Shown here: in pieces, positions 24,236 to 34,525 of the stretch | Numbering within the stretch: the stretch's first letter is position 1 | Layout of the letters: each line of letters starts with the position of its first letter | Source of the DNA: Ostrinia nubilalis | Lineage: Eukaryota; Arthropoda; Insecta; Lepidoptera; Crambidae | DNA: 64,000 bases | Direction: 5' to 3' | Assembly: GCF_963855985.1 (NCBI RefSeq) | Contig: NC_087093.1 | Coordinates: 8,935,501 to 8,999,500, forward strand | The notes under the pieces: generated by a model | Databases searched by the model: none | Seen by the model: only the letters and a program-made list of their open reading frames with translations | Told to the model about the DNA's origin: nothing | Made by a program: the position numbers and the translations under genes

Positions 24236-25802
24236 ACTTGTGTGAAAACTTATAATAAAAAAAATCAATTTTTTGATGATGAAAACAGTTACTAGGATAT
24301 TTTTGATAGAAACACAACTTCATGCGCACAAAGCCGCAGGCAACAATTATATTATGATGCTATAATATACTATGGTTCATTTAACCAATACATTTTAATT
24401 TATGAGCACTTAAACGAGAGCAAAAGTTAGCTTCAAGCGGTAATTGTACTGGTTCCACGTACATTTCAATTTATATCCCTATACAAATACGTAATTGCTT
24501 ACCTGTAGGCATTTCAGTTATATGGTTGCCTATCAGACTTCATGATTAATTCTAAATTTGTTTGAATGCCTTCGATTAAATTGGCAATATAATGTATTCC
24601 AGACCTAAATATAGTTTCAAGGTCTTATGAGTCTTTCCTTTTTACCCGACTGCGCCAGAAAGAGGGATATGTTTTTAAAGTCCAGTCCAAATAATAAAAC
24701 CAGACAAGGCACTGATTTACCCCAATTGGAGTTTAAACTTGCCTACCCGTTTTTGTAGTGAAAAGGTGAAACTCAGCATATTCTGAAACAGATAAAAGTT
24801 AAAAATGAAATAATAAACAATAACTCATCCTTGGATTCAGATAACTTTATTCAAGCCGGCCATATTTCTCACGGATTGCAGCAAAAATGTCTTAATCGAT
24901 TTTAGATATCTAGGTCATTGCGATCGTTGTTTCTAGTTTCGCAGCGAGCAGGATGCACTGTCTTCGCCGCGTCAGCATCGCCGTATGGCGTATGCACGAC
25001 CAATTAAATGTAACTCGATTTGGGCTCGTCCTCAAACAGCTGAGCACGGCGACAGAAGCGGTGGAGCGAAAATAGCATCACTGCCTCGCTGCTGCCAGCG
25101 ACAATATGGTTGCCGTGGTATACAGGCTGGCCCGGGCTACGGTCCAAAGGAAAATGAAATGTACAAGGACATTTACTTTCTGGAAAATAGGTACTTATAA
25201 GGCTTTCTGATCGTTAAACAAATAAAGCTCACTGTCGAATCGTTAGCCTTCTGAAAATAAAAACGTAAACGGTTTTACCTATAGGTAATGTTTATACACC
25301 CTGTTTGGAAGGTAGGTACTGGTTTTGACTTTAGTTCAAAACTGAATCGTGAAAATGCAGATCAAAATGTATTCAATGTGATTCCGAATAATTCTTACAT
25401 CATTATTATCTATTAGTATTAATACTCAGCATTCACCGCCAAATTAGGTACCTATTCAGATTAACCGTCAATTAGGTTTCTAGGTAGTAATTAGGTTTAG
25501 GAGAATTTCAATTTCTTTAGACTCCAAACGGTTTATAAAGTAACTGATGATAACAATTAACGGCTGTGCAAATGCCAATGTCATTAAAACTAATGAGTGC
25601 ATGTTAGAACAGAGAAAAGTATCATGTAACTTCTTGCAGACATTAGTCTTCCACATTAAGGAACTACTTCACTTAATGATTAATTCCCTGAAAGCCTTTT
25701 AGGAACTTATTTATCAGATAAACTACAGACTTCTCAGGTCTCAAATAGAAGTAACAGGCAGGTTGCTGGTTATCTTTTTTATTTGTTACCTTTTTATAAG
25801 AT
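24236..25802. other. Non-coding stretch, no gene recognised
   Basis: Mostly AT-rich. A CG-rich patch at about 24940-25140 has no supported frame or repeat ends. Confidence 0.4.
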
Positions 25803-26016
25803 ACTAGCTTTCCGCCCGCGGCTTCGCCCGCGTGGAATTTTGTCTGTCACAGAAAAACATTATCACGCGCGTTCCTGTTTCAAAAACTGGGATAAAAACT
25901 ATCCTATGTCCTTTCCCGGGACTCAAACTATCTCCATGCCAAATTTCATCAAAATCGCTTCAGTGGTTTACGTGAAAGCAGGACAGACAGACAGACAGAG
26001 TTACTTTTGCATAGAT
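25803..26016 (-). mobile_element. Helitron-like (Lep1-type) non-autonomous fragment
   Basis: Read on the minus strand it carries CTGTCTGTCTGTCTG, a GATTTTGATGAAATTTGG segment, and a terminus of CGGGCGAAGCCGCGGGCGG followed by AAGCTAGT. That terminus, with its CTAGT end, matches Lep1-type Helitron derivatives as I recall them. The 5' boundary is approximate and no coding sequence is present. Confidence 0.55.
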
Positions 26017-27014
26017 TATGTGGATTAACATCTGATATGATGAGAACTGGTGATAGGTCCTACTGCTACTGAATTATCAACTAGCTTGACTGATGGCATT
26101 CTATGACACTTGCATGAGCGTGTAATGGCCGCCAGTAAATCCCCCGTTCATCCATTGATCAGCGACCGTCAGCCGCGTGAAGCCGTGTGGTCTAATTGTG
26201 TGCGATGAACCGACGACGCCCGAGGCAAACACCCGGCATTGCCTAGATTTTCCATGTGAATATGCACTTGTGTGATTTGATATTAACACTGTAAATCTAA
26301 TTGGTGAATAATCGTTTTACTGATCTCAAAAATGATTATCTTATCATCATTTCCATTTCTACCATAACTGTCCAAGAATATAAATAGCAGTAATGTGAAC
26401 AGATTTGACTTGGTCTTCTTAAACTTTGCACATAGAGAGAAAGGAATCTTAGTCCGCATCACAGCAAGCTTTATATTCACAAACGATGCTTGCTTAAGTA
26501 ACGCAGTAAATTGAACGCACAGCGCTGAATAGAGCTCTGTGATTTGATCGTGGGTGACCCTGTGCGTCCACGCGCACTGTGAGAGCTCATAGTCATGTTT
26601 GTGAAATTACACGGAACAGTCGCGTGTATAATTTGAGCAGCACTGAACATCCACCGCGTAGAATCCTGTGGTCTGTGTAAACCGTCAGTTGCGACGAACC
26701 GTCAATATCGATGCCAAATAAGGACCCAAAATTAGGTTTAATCACCAAGCTTTTGAATACCTTTGTGGTTTGTGTTGTTTTAATGTTCTATCTATTTTAC
26801 TACTACTAATATTGACATGCTTGACATATATTATTCCAGCTGAAAATTTTCATTTATTATTATAACGACTGGTTCCTAGAAATTTTTAAAACCTTTTAAC
26901 CCTTAACATCAATTAAAAAGAGGAATGAACTCATATTTACTACAAAAATTTAAAAAAAATAGGTTCGCTCTTGCCCGTTACTAAAATTCGTAAAATTAAC
27001 TTACATCAGTGTTA
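26017..27014. other. Non-coding stretch, no gene recognised
   Basis: AT-rich flanks around a more CG-rich middle (about 26090-26230 and 26500-26700). No frame or repeat end supported. Confidence 0.4.
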
Positions 27015-27837
27015 TAGTCAAACCTCGAAGCTCAGGCGCTCCTAGGTTTGACTAGTCAATCCTCAGGTCTGACTAGAAGTCTTAGTCAAAGCCCAAACAT
27101 TTCGGCCTTTGACTAAAGAATGTTAGTCAAACCTAGGAGAGACTAATTTGGTCAGTCAAACTTCGAAACTGAATTTAATGAAATCGGGGTTTGCCTAGTC
27201 AAACCTCAATTAAGACTTTAAACTAAACTACACTTTATTTTGATATTAAACTTATTACATAGACTTTACCGACCGTTTCTCTCTTTAGGTGAAGGAACGA
27301 ATACGAATAACTAAACTTTTTTACTGCGGTAGTTTATCAGTGTTTCTAAACCGATCTTGAAATTATTATTTTTAGGGTTCTGTACCTTAAAGGATTAAGG
27401 GTAAAAACGGAACCCAATTACTATGACTTCGCTGTTTGTCTGGCACCAGGCTGTATCTCATGCCTTTCCCAAAATATTTAGTTTTATAGTCACTTTAAAA
27501 ATCATCCCCATTCGGCATATAACAATAAAAGAGTCGTACAGAACCCTTCGTACGTGAATCCGATTCGAACTTGGTCGGTTTTCTATAATTGCTGCCGGCC
27601 TCTGTAACGCTGCGTCTACTTTTGACCGAGTCTGCCAGTCGTTTCTAGGATTGACTAGGCAAAGCCCGAAAGAGATTATTTTAGTTTCGAAGTTTGACTG
27701 AACAGTTTAGGCACTTCTAGGTTTGACTAAGTAAAAGGCCGAAATAAGAATTCACTTCGGGGTTGGCCCGAAGGCTTTGGTCAAACCTAGGATAGACCAG
27801 TCATTCCGCGAAGAGACTGCATATCGACCTTTGACTA
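27015..27837. mobile_element. Element with inverted arrays of TAGTCAAAC motifs
   Basis: Both flanks are crowded with the octamer TAGTCAAA or its complement TTTGACTA, spaced irregularly between about 27015 and 27210 and again between about 27640 and 27837. The outermost pair is TAGTCAAACC (27015) and CCTTTGACTA (ending 27837). ACATCAG occurs just outside both ends (27003-27009, 27840-27846) and may be a target duplication. CCTAGGTTTGAC and TTCGAAGTTTGAC recur in both arms. The class is unknown. A copy of the AGGGTTCCG repeat occupies its middle. Confidence 0.55.
27369..27585. repeat. AGGGTTCCG / TTGGTCGGTTTT repeat, second copy
   Basis: It opens TTTTTAGGGTTCTGTACC and closes CTTGGTCGGTTTTC, with an inverted GTACAGAACCCTT just before the end. 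The ends match the repeat at 6131-6790, but this copy is much shorter, so it is a deletion derivative or a different subfamily. It lies between the two TAGTCAAAC arrays. Confidence 0.6.
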
Positions 27838-27867
27838 TGACATCAGCACTACCCTGAGCTTCAAGTA

Positions 27868-28133
27868 ATACAGTGTGTCCGGGCATGTAGTGATCAAACT
27901 TCAAGGGCGTAATCTATGGACAATTTTATCGATGAAAATACTTAAAATTTGGGGCCTGACCCATCTTTCACTTGTTTTTTAAAGAAGAGGTGTAAACTAA
28001 AAATTAAAAACTTAAATCGATGTAATTTTTCGAGAAATGGGTCAGGCCCCAAATTTAAAGTATTTTCATTGATAAAATTGTCCATAGATTACGCCCTTAA
28101 AGTTTGATCACTACATGCCCGGACACACTGTAT
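27868..28133. mobile_element. Palindromic Tc1/mariner-type MITE with 97-bp arms
   Basis: Arms 27868-27964 and 28037-28133 are inverted copies with about three mismatches, separated by 72 bp. The ends read TA-CAGTGTGTCCGGGCATG and CATGCCCGGACACACTG-TA, so TA at 27869-27870 and 28131-28132 fits the mariner target duplication, giving an element of 27871-28130. It has no coding capacity. Confidence 0.88.
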
Positions 28134-29300
28134 ATAAGAACTTCAACAACAACCAATAAATTAAATATTTTATGTACGCTATGAATAAATGTAGGTATGT
28201 ATTCTAAAACACAAGTTTTCATTTTGTGTTCGCTAACAAAAATGCAGGTTGCGTGCAAACGTGGCATTATTTATTCATGGGACTCAAGACAAGCTATTTT
28301 CTAGGATTTTAATTTGACTGTAAAGGCTATATTTAAATTTTGGTTTTGAAATTAATTATCAATCTTTATTGTTGTTAACGTCATAAAGTATGTCCAGTGC
28401 GTGTCTGGCCAGTTGTATTGTAAGGTAGTCCGTAGTGGTAGTTATTAACCGACTTCTTTAAACCTATTCATTCAGATATTAAATTATTTATACAACGTAA
28501 ATAAATACCCATTTATTTCACCATGTAAATTTACAATTGTTTCTTTGTTTGTGGAACACACATGACTTTATAAAATGTTTACTTCAATATATCGCCAACA
28601 AAATATTAAATCAAAAAGTTATCATAACATTTTACGTAATGTTTATAAAATACGGCACCCACGCAATGAATAAGTCAAACAGTTTTTTAATGTTTCGTCA
28701 TAGTAATATTATGCATAACATATTTTTCAAATATAATCTGATTTATAGAAAGTTTTTAAGTGAAAAGAAAGTACCGTGAACGAATTTTCTCAATCGACTT
28801 AGTGATCGGGAGATTACTACTCAAAGGAGCTCGAAAAGCGTGAAAATTAAAGTTATCTTTTACAAAGTACAGTTCACACCGTTTTTAAGAAACCTCGGCA
28901 TTATATTTCTTGCTAAATGTCGTTTATAGTACGTACCTTTATGCCTTCGCGCCACGAAACTTCTTGTAGAGCTGGAACTAAATACACTTTAACTCTGTGC
29001 TGGTGGCCTTTTACTCGGTAAACAAGCTGGGGTGAATTTTATATTTTTGTTCTTTTCTGAATGTAGAAGTTATTATAGCGGGAGAAAATTAATAAGAAGG
29101 TTTAAGTATTTAATCTTCTTGAAACCCTGTTTCGTGCTTTGTATGTATCAACTTAAATAAAACACTATGGCACTATAAGTAAGTAGCTACTTATCATTAA
29201 GTGATAAAATATTTAATGACTTTAGATGAACATGGATTGTTAAATTGCAGTTAATCAAAAACACGTTAATTCGATTCTGTCCATAGCCACGAAACATATA
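28134..29300. other. Non-coding stretch, no gene recognised
   Basis: AT-rich DNA with chance frames only. Confidence 0.45.
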
Positions 29301-29416
29301 GGCTGAGTTGCAACATCTAACATTAAACGTAACTATAACTATGGCCGGTGTTTTATAAGGAGTTTGACAGATTTTTGACGTCTGTTAAAGTTAAAGTAAG
29401 ATGGTTAAGTTGACAC
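29301..29416. mobile_element. GGCTGAGTTGC-type MITE, copy 2 (degenerate)
   Basis: It shares the opening GGCTGAGTTGCAACA, the middle ACTATAACTATGGCCGGTG and the segment TTTGACAGATTTTTGACG with the copy at 22328-22445. The right end has decayed (ATGGTTAAGTTGACAC instead of ATGGTGCAACTCAGCC), so this copy is older. Confidence 0.7.
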
Positions 29417-30514
29417 TTATTCAGCAACTACGGGATTCATATACGTACAACCGAGTCGAGATTATAAAGACTGAGCAGATTTTTGTGAACTTCAATTATG
29501 CCAAATAGAAAACGCTCTTTCTCTTGATCATTAATTTTAGCTCCCCTAAAAACCACAGGCCCAAATATTTCGGTCTTCTAAATTTGTTTCGAATGACGGA
29601 CGTTTGACGTTACGGCCCCAGCGAAGTCGGCTTCCAGCAATTTCTCAGGCAGTAATACCACATGATGCATCTCATGTCGGCCGAGATGGAACCCGCTGTA
29701 AGCCAGGGATACAATCTGTTACCTATCGCGACGCATCGTATTGACGGTGTTATTTAACACGTCGAAATCAAATTATATATCTTAAGTAAGTATAATCCGC
29801 AAAACTTGCATTTTTGTACGAGATGAAAATTCACTAAAACAAAGACTAATAAGTCTCGATAATCTCCACATTTAACTTTTTTTAAATGTGGATTGATTAC
29901 TCTTTTTAAGGCTCTAGGAATCAATTACATATTATGGATCGACCTTATTGGTTTGCAAGATTGTCTACTTATTGGCACGAACCGATGAATCTTTAAATTC
30001 AATAGTCATTATTTATTTACAAATATTATTTACATCTAGACGTCATCGGGTGCAGGCGAACTCGGTTCATATTCAGACATTTCGTAACCCAGTTTTATTG
30101 AATAACCTCCGTGCACTATTTCCCTCTTGAGGTATTTTCACAGCTCTAATAATATCGAAGTGAAAAATATCCAAGTATGTAGGTATAAATAGTATCACAA
30201 TCGATGACCTAATTAACTCTTACTTAATGACCGAACCAAGATAGAGTCAGTAGTACGAATAATAATATTGTGGTGCGTTAAAAAAATTCGAATCGGTCTA
30301 TTTGGCAAGAGGTCGGCGAGGGTTACGTCCGCCGGTGGACATTGGCTAAGTGGTCTGTCCGGGCCGTGATGGATGGCGCCACCGTCGCGCTGCCTGCCGC
30401 TGCCATTTACTTCTACCCCATAATTATGCTTTATCGAACGCTGGGACTCAAGTGTTTTTGTAGACCGGCTTTATGTCTGGAAATACGAGTATGTCTTGTG
30501 AAAAAAACCTGATA
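29417..30514. other. Non-coding stretch with a CG-rich patch
   Basis: A short hairpin CCACATTTA / TAAATGTGG lies near 29867-29892, and a CG-rich patch (about 30300-30420) holds many GGC and GCC steps. No gene supported. Confidence 0.4.
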
Positions 30515-30724
30515 CAGGGTGCAATTGAAATCGTTGGCATCCTTATAAATAAGACTCTACTCATGATAGTACCTACATTCCTCAAATATGAGACAAATAC
30601 AATGAGTTAAAATGGCAACAATTAAAACCTCGAAAAATCGTTTTACACACTCTTTATGAGCACACTAATACAAATCATGAGTAAAGTCTCATTTTAAAAG
30701 GCCAACAATTTCAATTTCACTCTG
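30515..30724. mobile_element. Mariner-type MITE (CAGGGTGCAATTG ends)
   Basis: Imperfect inverted ends CAGGGTGCAATTGAAATCG...GGC and GCC...AACAATTTCAATTTCACTCTG enclose 210 bp. A TA precedes the left end, but the right flank is TG then TA, so the duplication is decayed. No transposase frame. Confidence 0.65.
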
Positions 30725-31223
30725 TGTATGCTGATATTATTATGTTCAGAAACAATTTGGGGATTTATAAAGACTTATATTATCCTTCATAATCCCCCCA
30801 AAGCACTTTCACAAAATAATTGAATTGTATGAAAAATACATAAAATTATTGCTAGAATAACTTAATCAAATTCTCAAGAAACCAAATTAAATTCCCGGCA
30901 TGTTCACAAACTATTCCTTTTTCTGTTTAATCTAATAACGATAGAAACTACATCAGCCAGACATTCAAGTGCTGAGTCTAGGATAACCTGGGTTATTTCA
31001 TTCAATTTACCGACTTTGAAAAGAGCATTCAAGTCAACACTGCTCTATGTTGGCGATATACGAGTAGGGAATTATCTTTATAATTGTGTTTAACTTTAAA
31101 CTTGCTTTTAAGTATAAAGTCGTATTTTGGAGTTAGAGCCATGGAAGTGGTTACTGGTCAATGGTAAATGAAATGTGACACAACAAAGCGTTATCGTATG
31201 TCGCGGCTGGTCATAAATACAAG
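30725..31223. other. Non-coding stretch left of the giant foldback
   Basis: AT-rich DNA, nothing recognised. Confidence 0.45.
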
Positions 31224-31788
31224 TAGACTAAGAGCTAGTGAACGCCAGACCTACGTTATTTTATAAAGGCTGAAAGTTTGTCAGCGCATGCTCCCAACAT
31301 AGCTAAGAACCATGGCCAAACATGAAGTTTGGGTCATGGTGGCTTTGGCAGACAGACAGTACTAAAGGTGTGTAAAATACCAACTTAATTACGTCAAAGT
31401 ATAAAGGCTGATTTTTTGATATTTCCTTCAAAATGTTATTAGAAATGACGTCATGAATTGACAGACACCTACCATGGTGGCAGCCCTTAGCCAGACACCT
31501 CAAAGTTCATGAAAATATAGTCCTACTTACGTCATACTATAAAAGCTGATATTTACATAAAATATTTGAACTATCATTTGATGAAGTTTCCTCATCAGCC
31601 AGACACTTCTGATGGTTCCTTCGCCTTGCCAGACAGCTTTTAGGGTGGCTGAAAGTGCGAACGCGAGGCACTACAAATATTGTTTTTTGTACTTTTTCTT
31701 AAGTTACTCAAGTATTTGAGTCTGTAAATCATCATCTCATGTTGATGAGCTGATGATGGAAGGTAAGTACAACTCCTTAAGGCTTAGG
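31224..31788 (+). repeat. Left 565-bp arm, built partly of 138-bp degenerate units
   Basis: TACGT followed by TATAAA and (G/A)GCTGA recurs at 31252, 31390 and 31528, exactly 138 bp apart each time. A fourth GGCTGAAAG occurs at 31647, out of period. Units also share ACAGACACC / CCAGACAC stretches. The reverse complement of this arm is at 33961-34525. Confidence 0.85.
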
Positions 31789-31824
31789 TAATCCCTAATT
31801 TTAAAGTGATTACCTCTGAAAGTT

Positions 31825-31899
31825 GCCTAGAGTAAAGTTCTTAGCAACATTATCATTACCTATGTTAATGCTAATGTTGCTAAGAACTTTACTCTAGGC
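31825..31899. repeat. 28-bp perfect hairpin inside the foldback
   Basis: GCCTAGAGTAAAGTTCTTAG...ACATTA (31825-31852) is exactly complementary to 31872-31899 across a 19-base loop. It lies between the left 565-bp arm and the inserted second foldback. Confidence 0.9.
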
Positions 31900-32028
31900 G
31901 TTTAGCAACTATTTTGAAGATAAAATTTGTGGCACTACATATTCCATGTATATGTCAACGTGAAATTGTGAACTCTGTCAGTTTATAATATAACGCGTTA
32001 GATTGTAAACTAACAGTGGGTTAGGTTA

Positions 32029-33467
32029 TAGGCCAGTAGAATTAAACACAAAAATTGATTAAATCGGAAATAATTCCTACAAAAGATTTTTTTGCTTTAA
32101 TGGCTTCATTGGTTGCCCATTAAGACTCTCCTAAGTTTTCGACTTCGACGGAGATGTGCTTAAGTGGTGGGGGCCCCCGAAAGGGGCGTTTTTTCGGTTT
32201 TCCGGTTACACCGCGTAAAGGACTTACCCTATCGAAAAGTGGTCTTCATGACGGTTAAAGGGCACTTAATCCTGCATTGAATAAGACCAAATTCATATGT
32301 TTTGGACAAACCGTTCTCGCGCTAAAGTTCGGCAAAGTAGAAAATATACGTATAATTAATGACCCTCTCCACGTCCAATGGCTTGTTACCCACATGCTTC
32401 CAAGCCTTGTAAAGGGTCGCCTTAACCAGTGTAACCCTAACAAGGCTCACGAGTTTGATTCGCTTATCCTTGTTCGTCCCAGCCGTTCCTTAACTGCGGT
32501 TGCTGCACCTCTTCCTGGCACTCTCCTGAACGACTCTGTGTTACCTAATGTGGCTGCCCCTCTTCCTTGTACCCTCCTGTACGATTTCATTGCTTAGCCA
32601 TATGCCTGGTCCAAGGTTCGACGCCACAAAATCAACTTCGTACGAGTGAAAATAGTTTAAATACTATTTCCCGTGGTTGCAACATTTTTCTTTACTGCTT
32701 CGCCTCTATTAGTCGTAGAGTGATTGTATATTATATCCTATAGCCTTCCTCAATGTATGAGCTATTCAACACAAAAATAATGATTTCAATCAAACTAGTA
32801 ATTCTTAAGATTAGCGCGTTCAAACAAACAAACAAAAAACTCTTCAGCGTTTTAATATGAACTTGTTGTTGTTGATTTTTGGCGTCGAACCTTAGACCAG
32901 GCATACGGCTAGGCAACGTAGTCATGCAGGAGGACACAAGGAAGAGGGGCAGCCACAGTAGGTAACACAGAATCGTTCAGGTGAGTGCCAGGAAGAGGTG
33001 CAGCAACCGCAGTTAAGGAACGGCTGGGACGAACAAGGATAGGCGCATCAAGCTCGTAAGCCTTGATAGGGTTACACTGGTTGAGGTGGCCCTTTTCAAG
33101 ACTTGGAAGCCTGTGGGTAACAAACCATTGGACGTGGAGAGGGTCATTAAATATACGTATATTTTCTACTTTGCCGAACTTTAGCGCGAGAACGGTTTGT
33201 CCAAAACATATGAATTTGGTCTTATTCAATGCAGGATTAAGTGCCCTTCAACCGTCATGAAGACCACTTTTTGATAGGGTAAGTCCTTTACGCGGTATAA
33301 CCGGAAAACCGAAAAAATGCCCCTTTCGGGGGCCCCCACCACTTAAGCACAACTCCGTCGAAGTCGAAAACTTAGGAGAGTCTTAATGGGCAACCAATGA
33401 AGCCATTAAAACAATAAAATCTTTTGTAGGAATTATTTCCGATTTAAAAGCTAATTCTACTGGACTA
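32029..33467. mobile_element. Foldback element, copy 2, with 8-bp TSD
   Basis: This 1439-bp element has ends TAGGCCAGTAGAATTA and TAATTCTACTGGACTA (one mismatch in 16) and an exact target duplication TTAGGTTA (32021-32028 and 33468-33475). Arms of about 600 bp (32029-32634 and 32871-33467) are diverged inverted copies around a centre of about 236 bp. Each arm contains a 106-codon frame (32277-32597 plus, 33229-32909 minus) opening MNKTKFICFGQTVLALKFGK; the two are similar but match no family I know, and the frame is broken in copy 1. The 8-bp duplication suggests mobilisation by a hAT-type transposase, which is not encoded here. Confidence 0.9.
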
Positions 33468-33491
33468 TTAGGTTAGATTGTAATTTAACCA

Positions 33492-33511
33492 CGTCAGATT
33501 ATAATCTGACG
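33492..33511. repeat. 20-bp perfect palindrome at the foldback centre
   Basis: CGTCAGATTATAATCTGACG is its own reverse complement. It lies just right of foldback copy 2 and pairs imperfectly with the left-side sequence CTGTCAGTTTATAAT near 31976. Confidence 0.8.
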
Positions 33512-33960
33512 GAATTCACAATTTTACGGTGACATATATAAATTCTAGTGAGGATTTGGGGGTCCTAATTCAATATAGAATTGTTATAGTATTATTTGAT
33601 ACTATACATTTGATTATACTATGCATAGTAATCGATACATCGTGATGGTTTCGCTGGAAAGATACTCTGCAGTGCAACCACTTTCAATAACAAAATACGG
33701 CGAAACCTGTGACATAGTTTTTTTTAAATAGGACTAGAATTTTATAGACATTTCAAAGATTTATTTTAGAAACTTACACTAGTTAAATCAAAAGTATGTA
33801 GTTCCGCCGGGGAGCATGACGTGAATTATCCTACAACTCCTAAGCGTTAAGGAGTTGTACCTTCCATCAACATGTGATGATGACTAGCTGATGCAAACAC
33901 CCAAATAACTTTAGAAACTATACTTATATAATATACTGGTTAAAGAATTGTCCTCCAACT

Positions 33961-34525
33961 CCTAAGCCTTAAGGAGTTGTACTTACCTTCCATCATCAGC
34001 TCATCAACATGAGATGATGATTTACGGACTTAAATACTTGAGTAACTTAAGAAAAAGTACAAAAAACAATATTTATAGTGCCTCGCGTTCGCACTTTCAG
34101 CCACCCTAAAAGCTTTCTGGCAAGGCGAAGGAACCATCAGAAGTGTCTGGCTGATGAGGAAACTTCATCAAATGATAGTTCAAATATTTTATGTAAATAT
34201 CAGCTTTTATAGTATGACGTAAGTAGGACTATATTTTCATGAACTTTAAGGTGTCTGGCTAAGGGCTGCCACCATGGTAGGTGTCTGTCAATTCATGACG
34301 TCATTTCTAATAACATTTTGAAGGAAATATAAAAAAATCAGCCTTTATACTTTGACGTAATTAAGTTGGTATTTTACACACCTTTAGTACCGTCTGTCTG
34401 CCAAAGCCACCATGACCCAAACTTCATGTTTGGCCATGGTTCTTAGCTATGTTGGGAGCATGCGCTGACAAACTTTCAGCCTTTATAAAATAACGTAGGT
34501 CTGGCGTTCACTAGCTCTTAGTCTA
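33961..34525 (-). repeat. Right 565-bp arm of the giant foldback
   Basis: Reverse complement of 31224-31788 with about seven substitutions. A partial, diverged extra copy of its inner end (CTCCTAAGCGTTAAGGAG, then CATCAACATG) lies just inside at about 33837-33885. Confidence 0.85.

Larger units (their letters stand above)
31224..34525. mobile_element. Giant foldback element with 565-bp arms
   Basis: The outer arms (31224-31788 and 33961-34525) are exactly equal in length and differ at about seven positions by my reading, with no indel. The ends are TAGACTAAGAGCTAG and CTAGCTCTTAGTCTA, with AAG directly outside both ends (31221-31223 and 34526-34528) as a possible 3-bp duplication. The centre holds a 28-bp-armed hairpin, a further pair of weaker inverted segments and a complete second foldback (32029-33467). 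No transposase is encoded. In layout it resembles the FB and Galileo foldback elements of Drosophila, whose long arms also contain internal repeats, but I see no sequence evidence of relationship. Confidence 0.85.

Noticed and set aside
24985..25200. 71-codon frame in a CG-rich patch
   Set aside because: No motif and no conserved residues that I can name; likely due to local composition.
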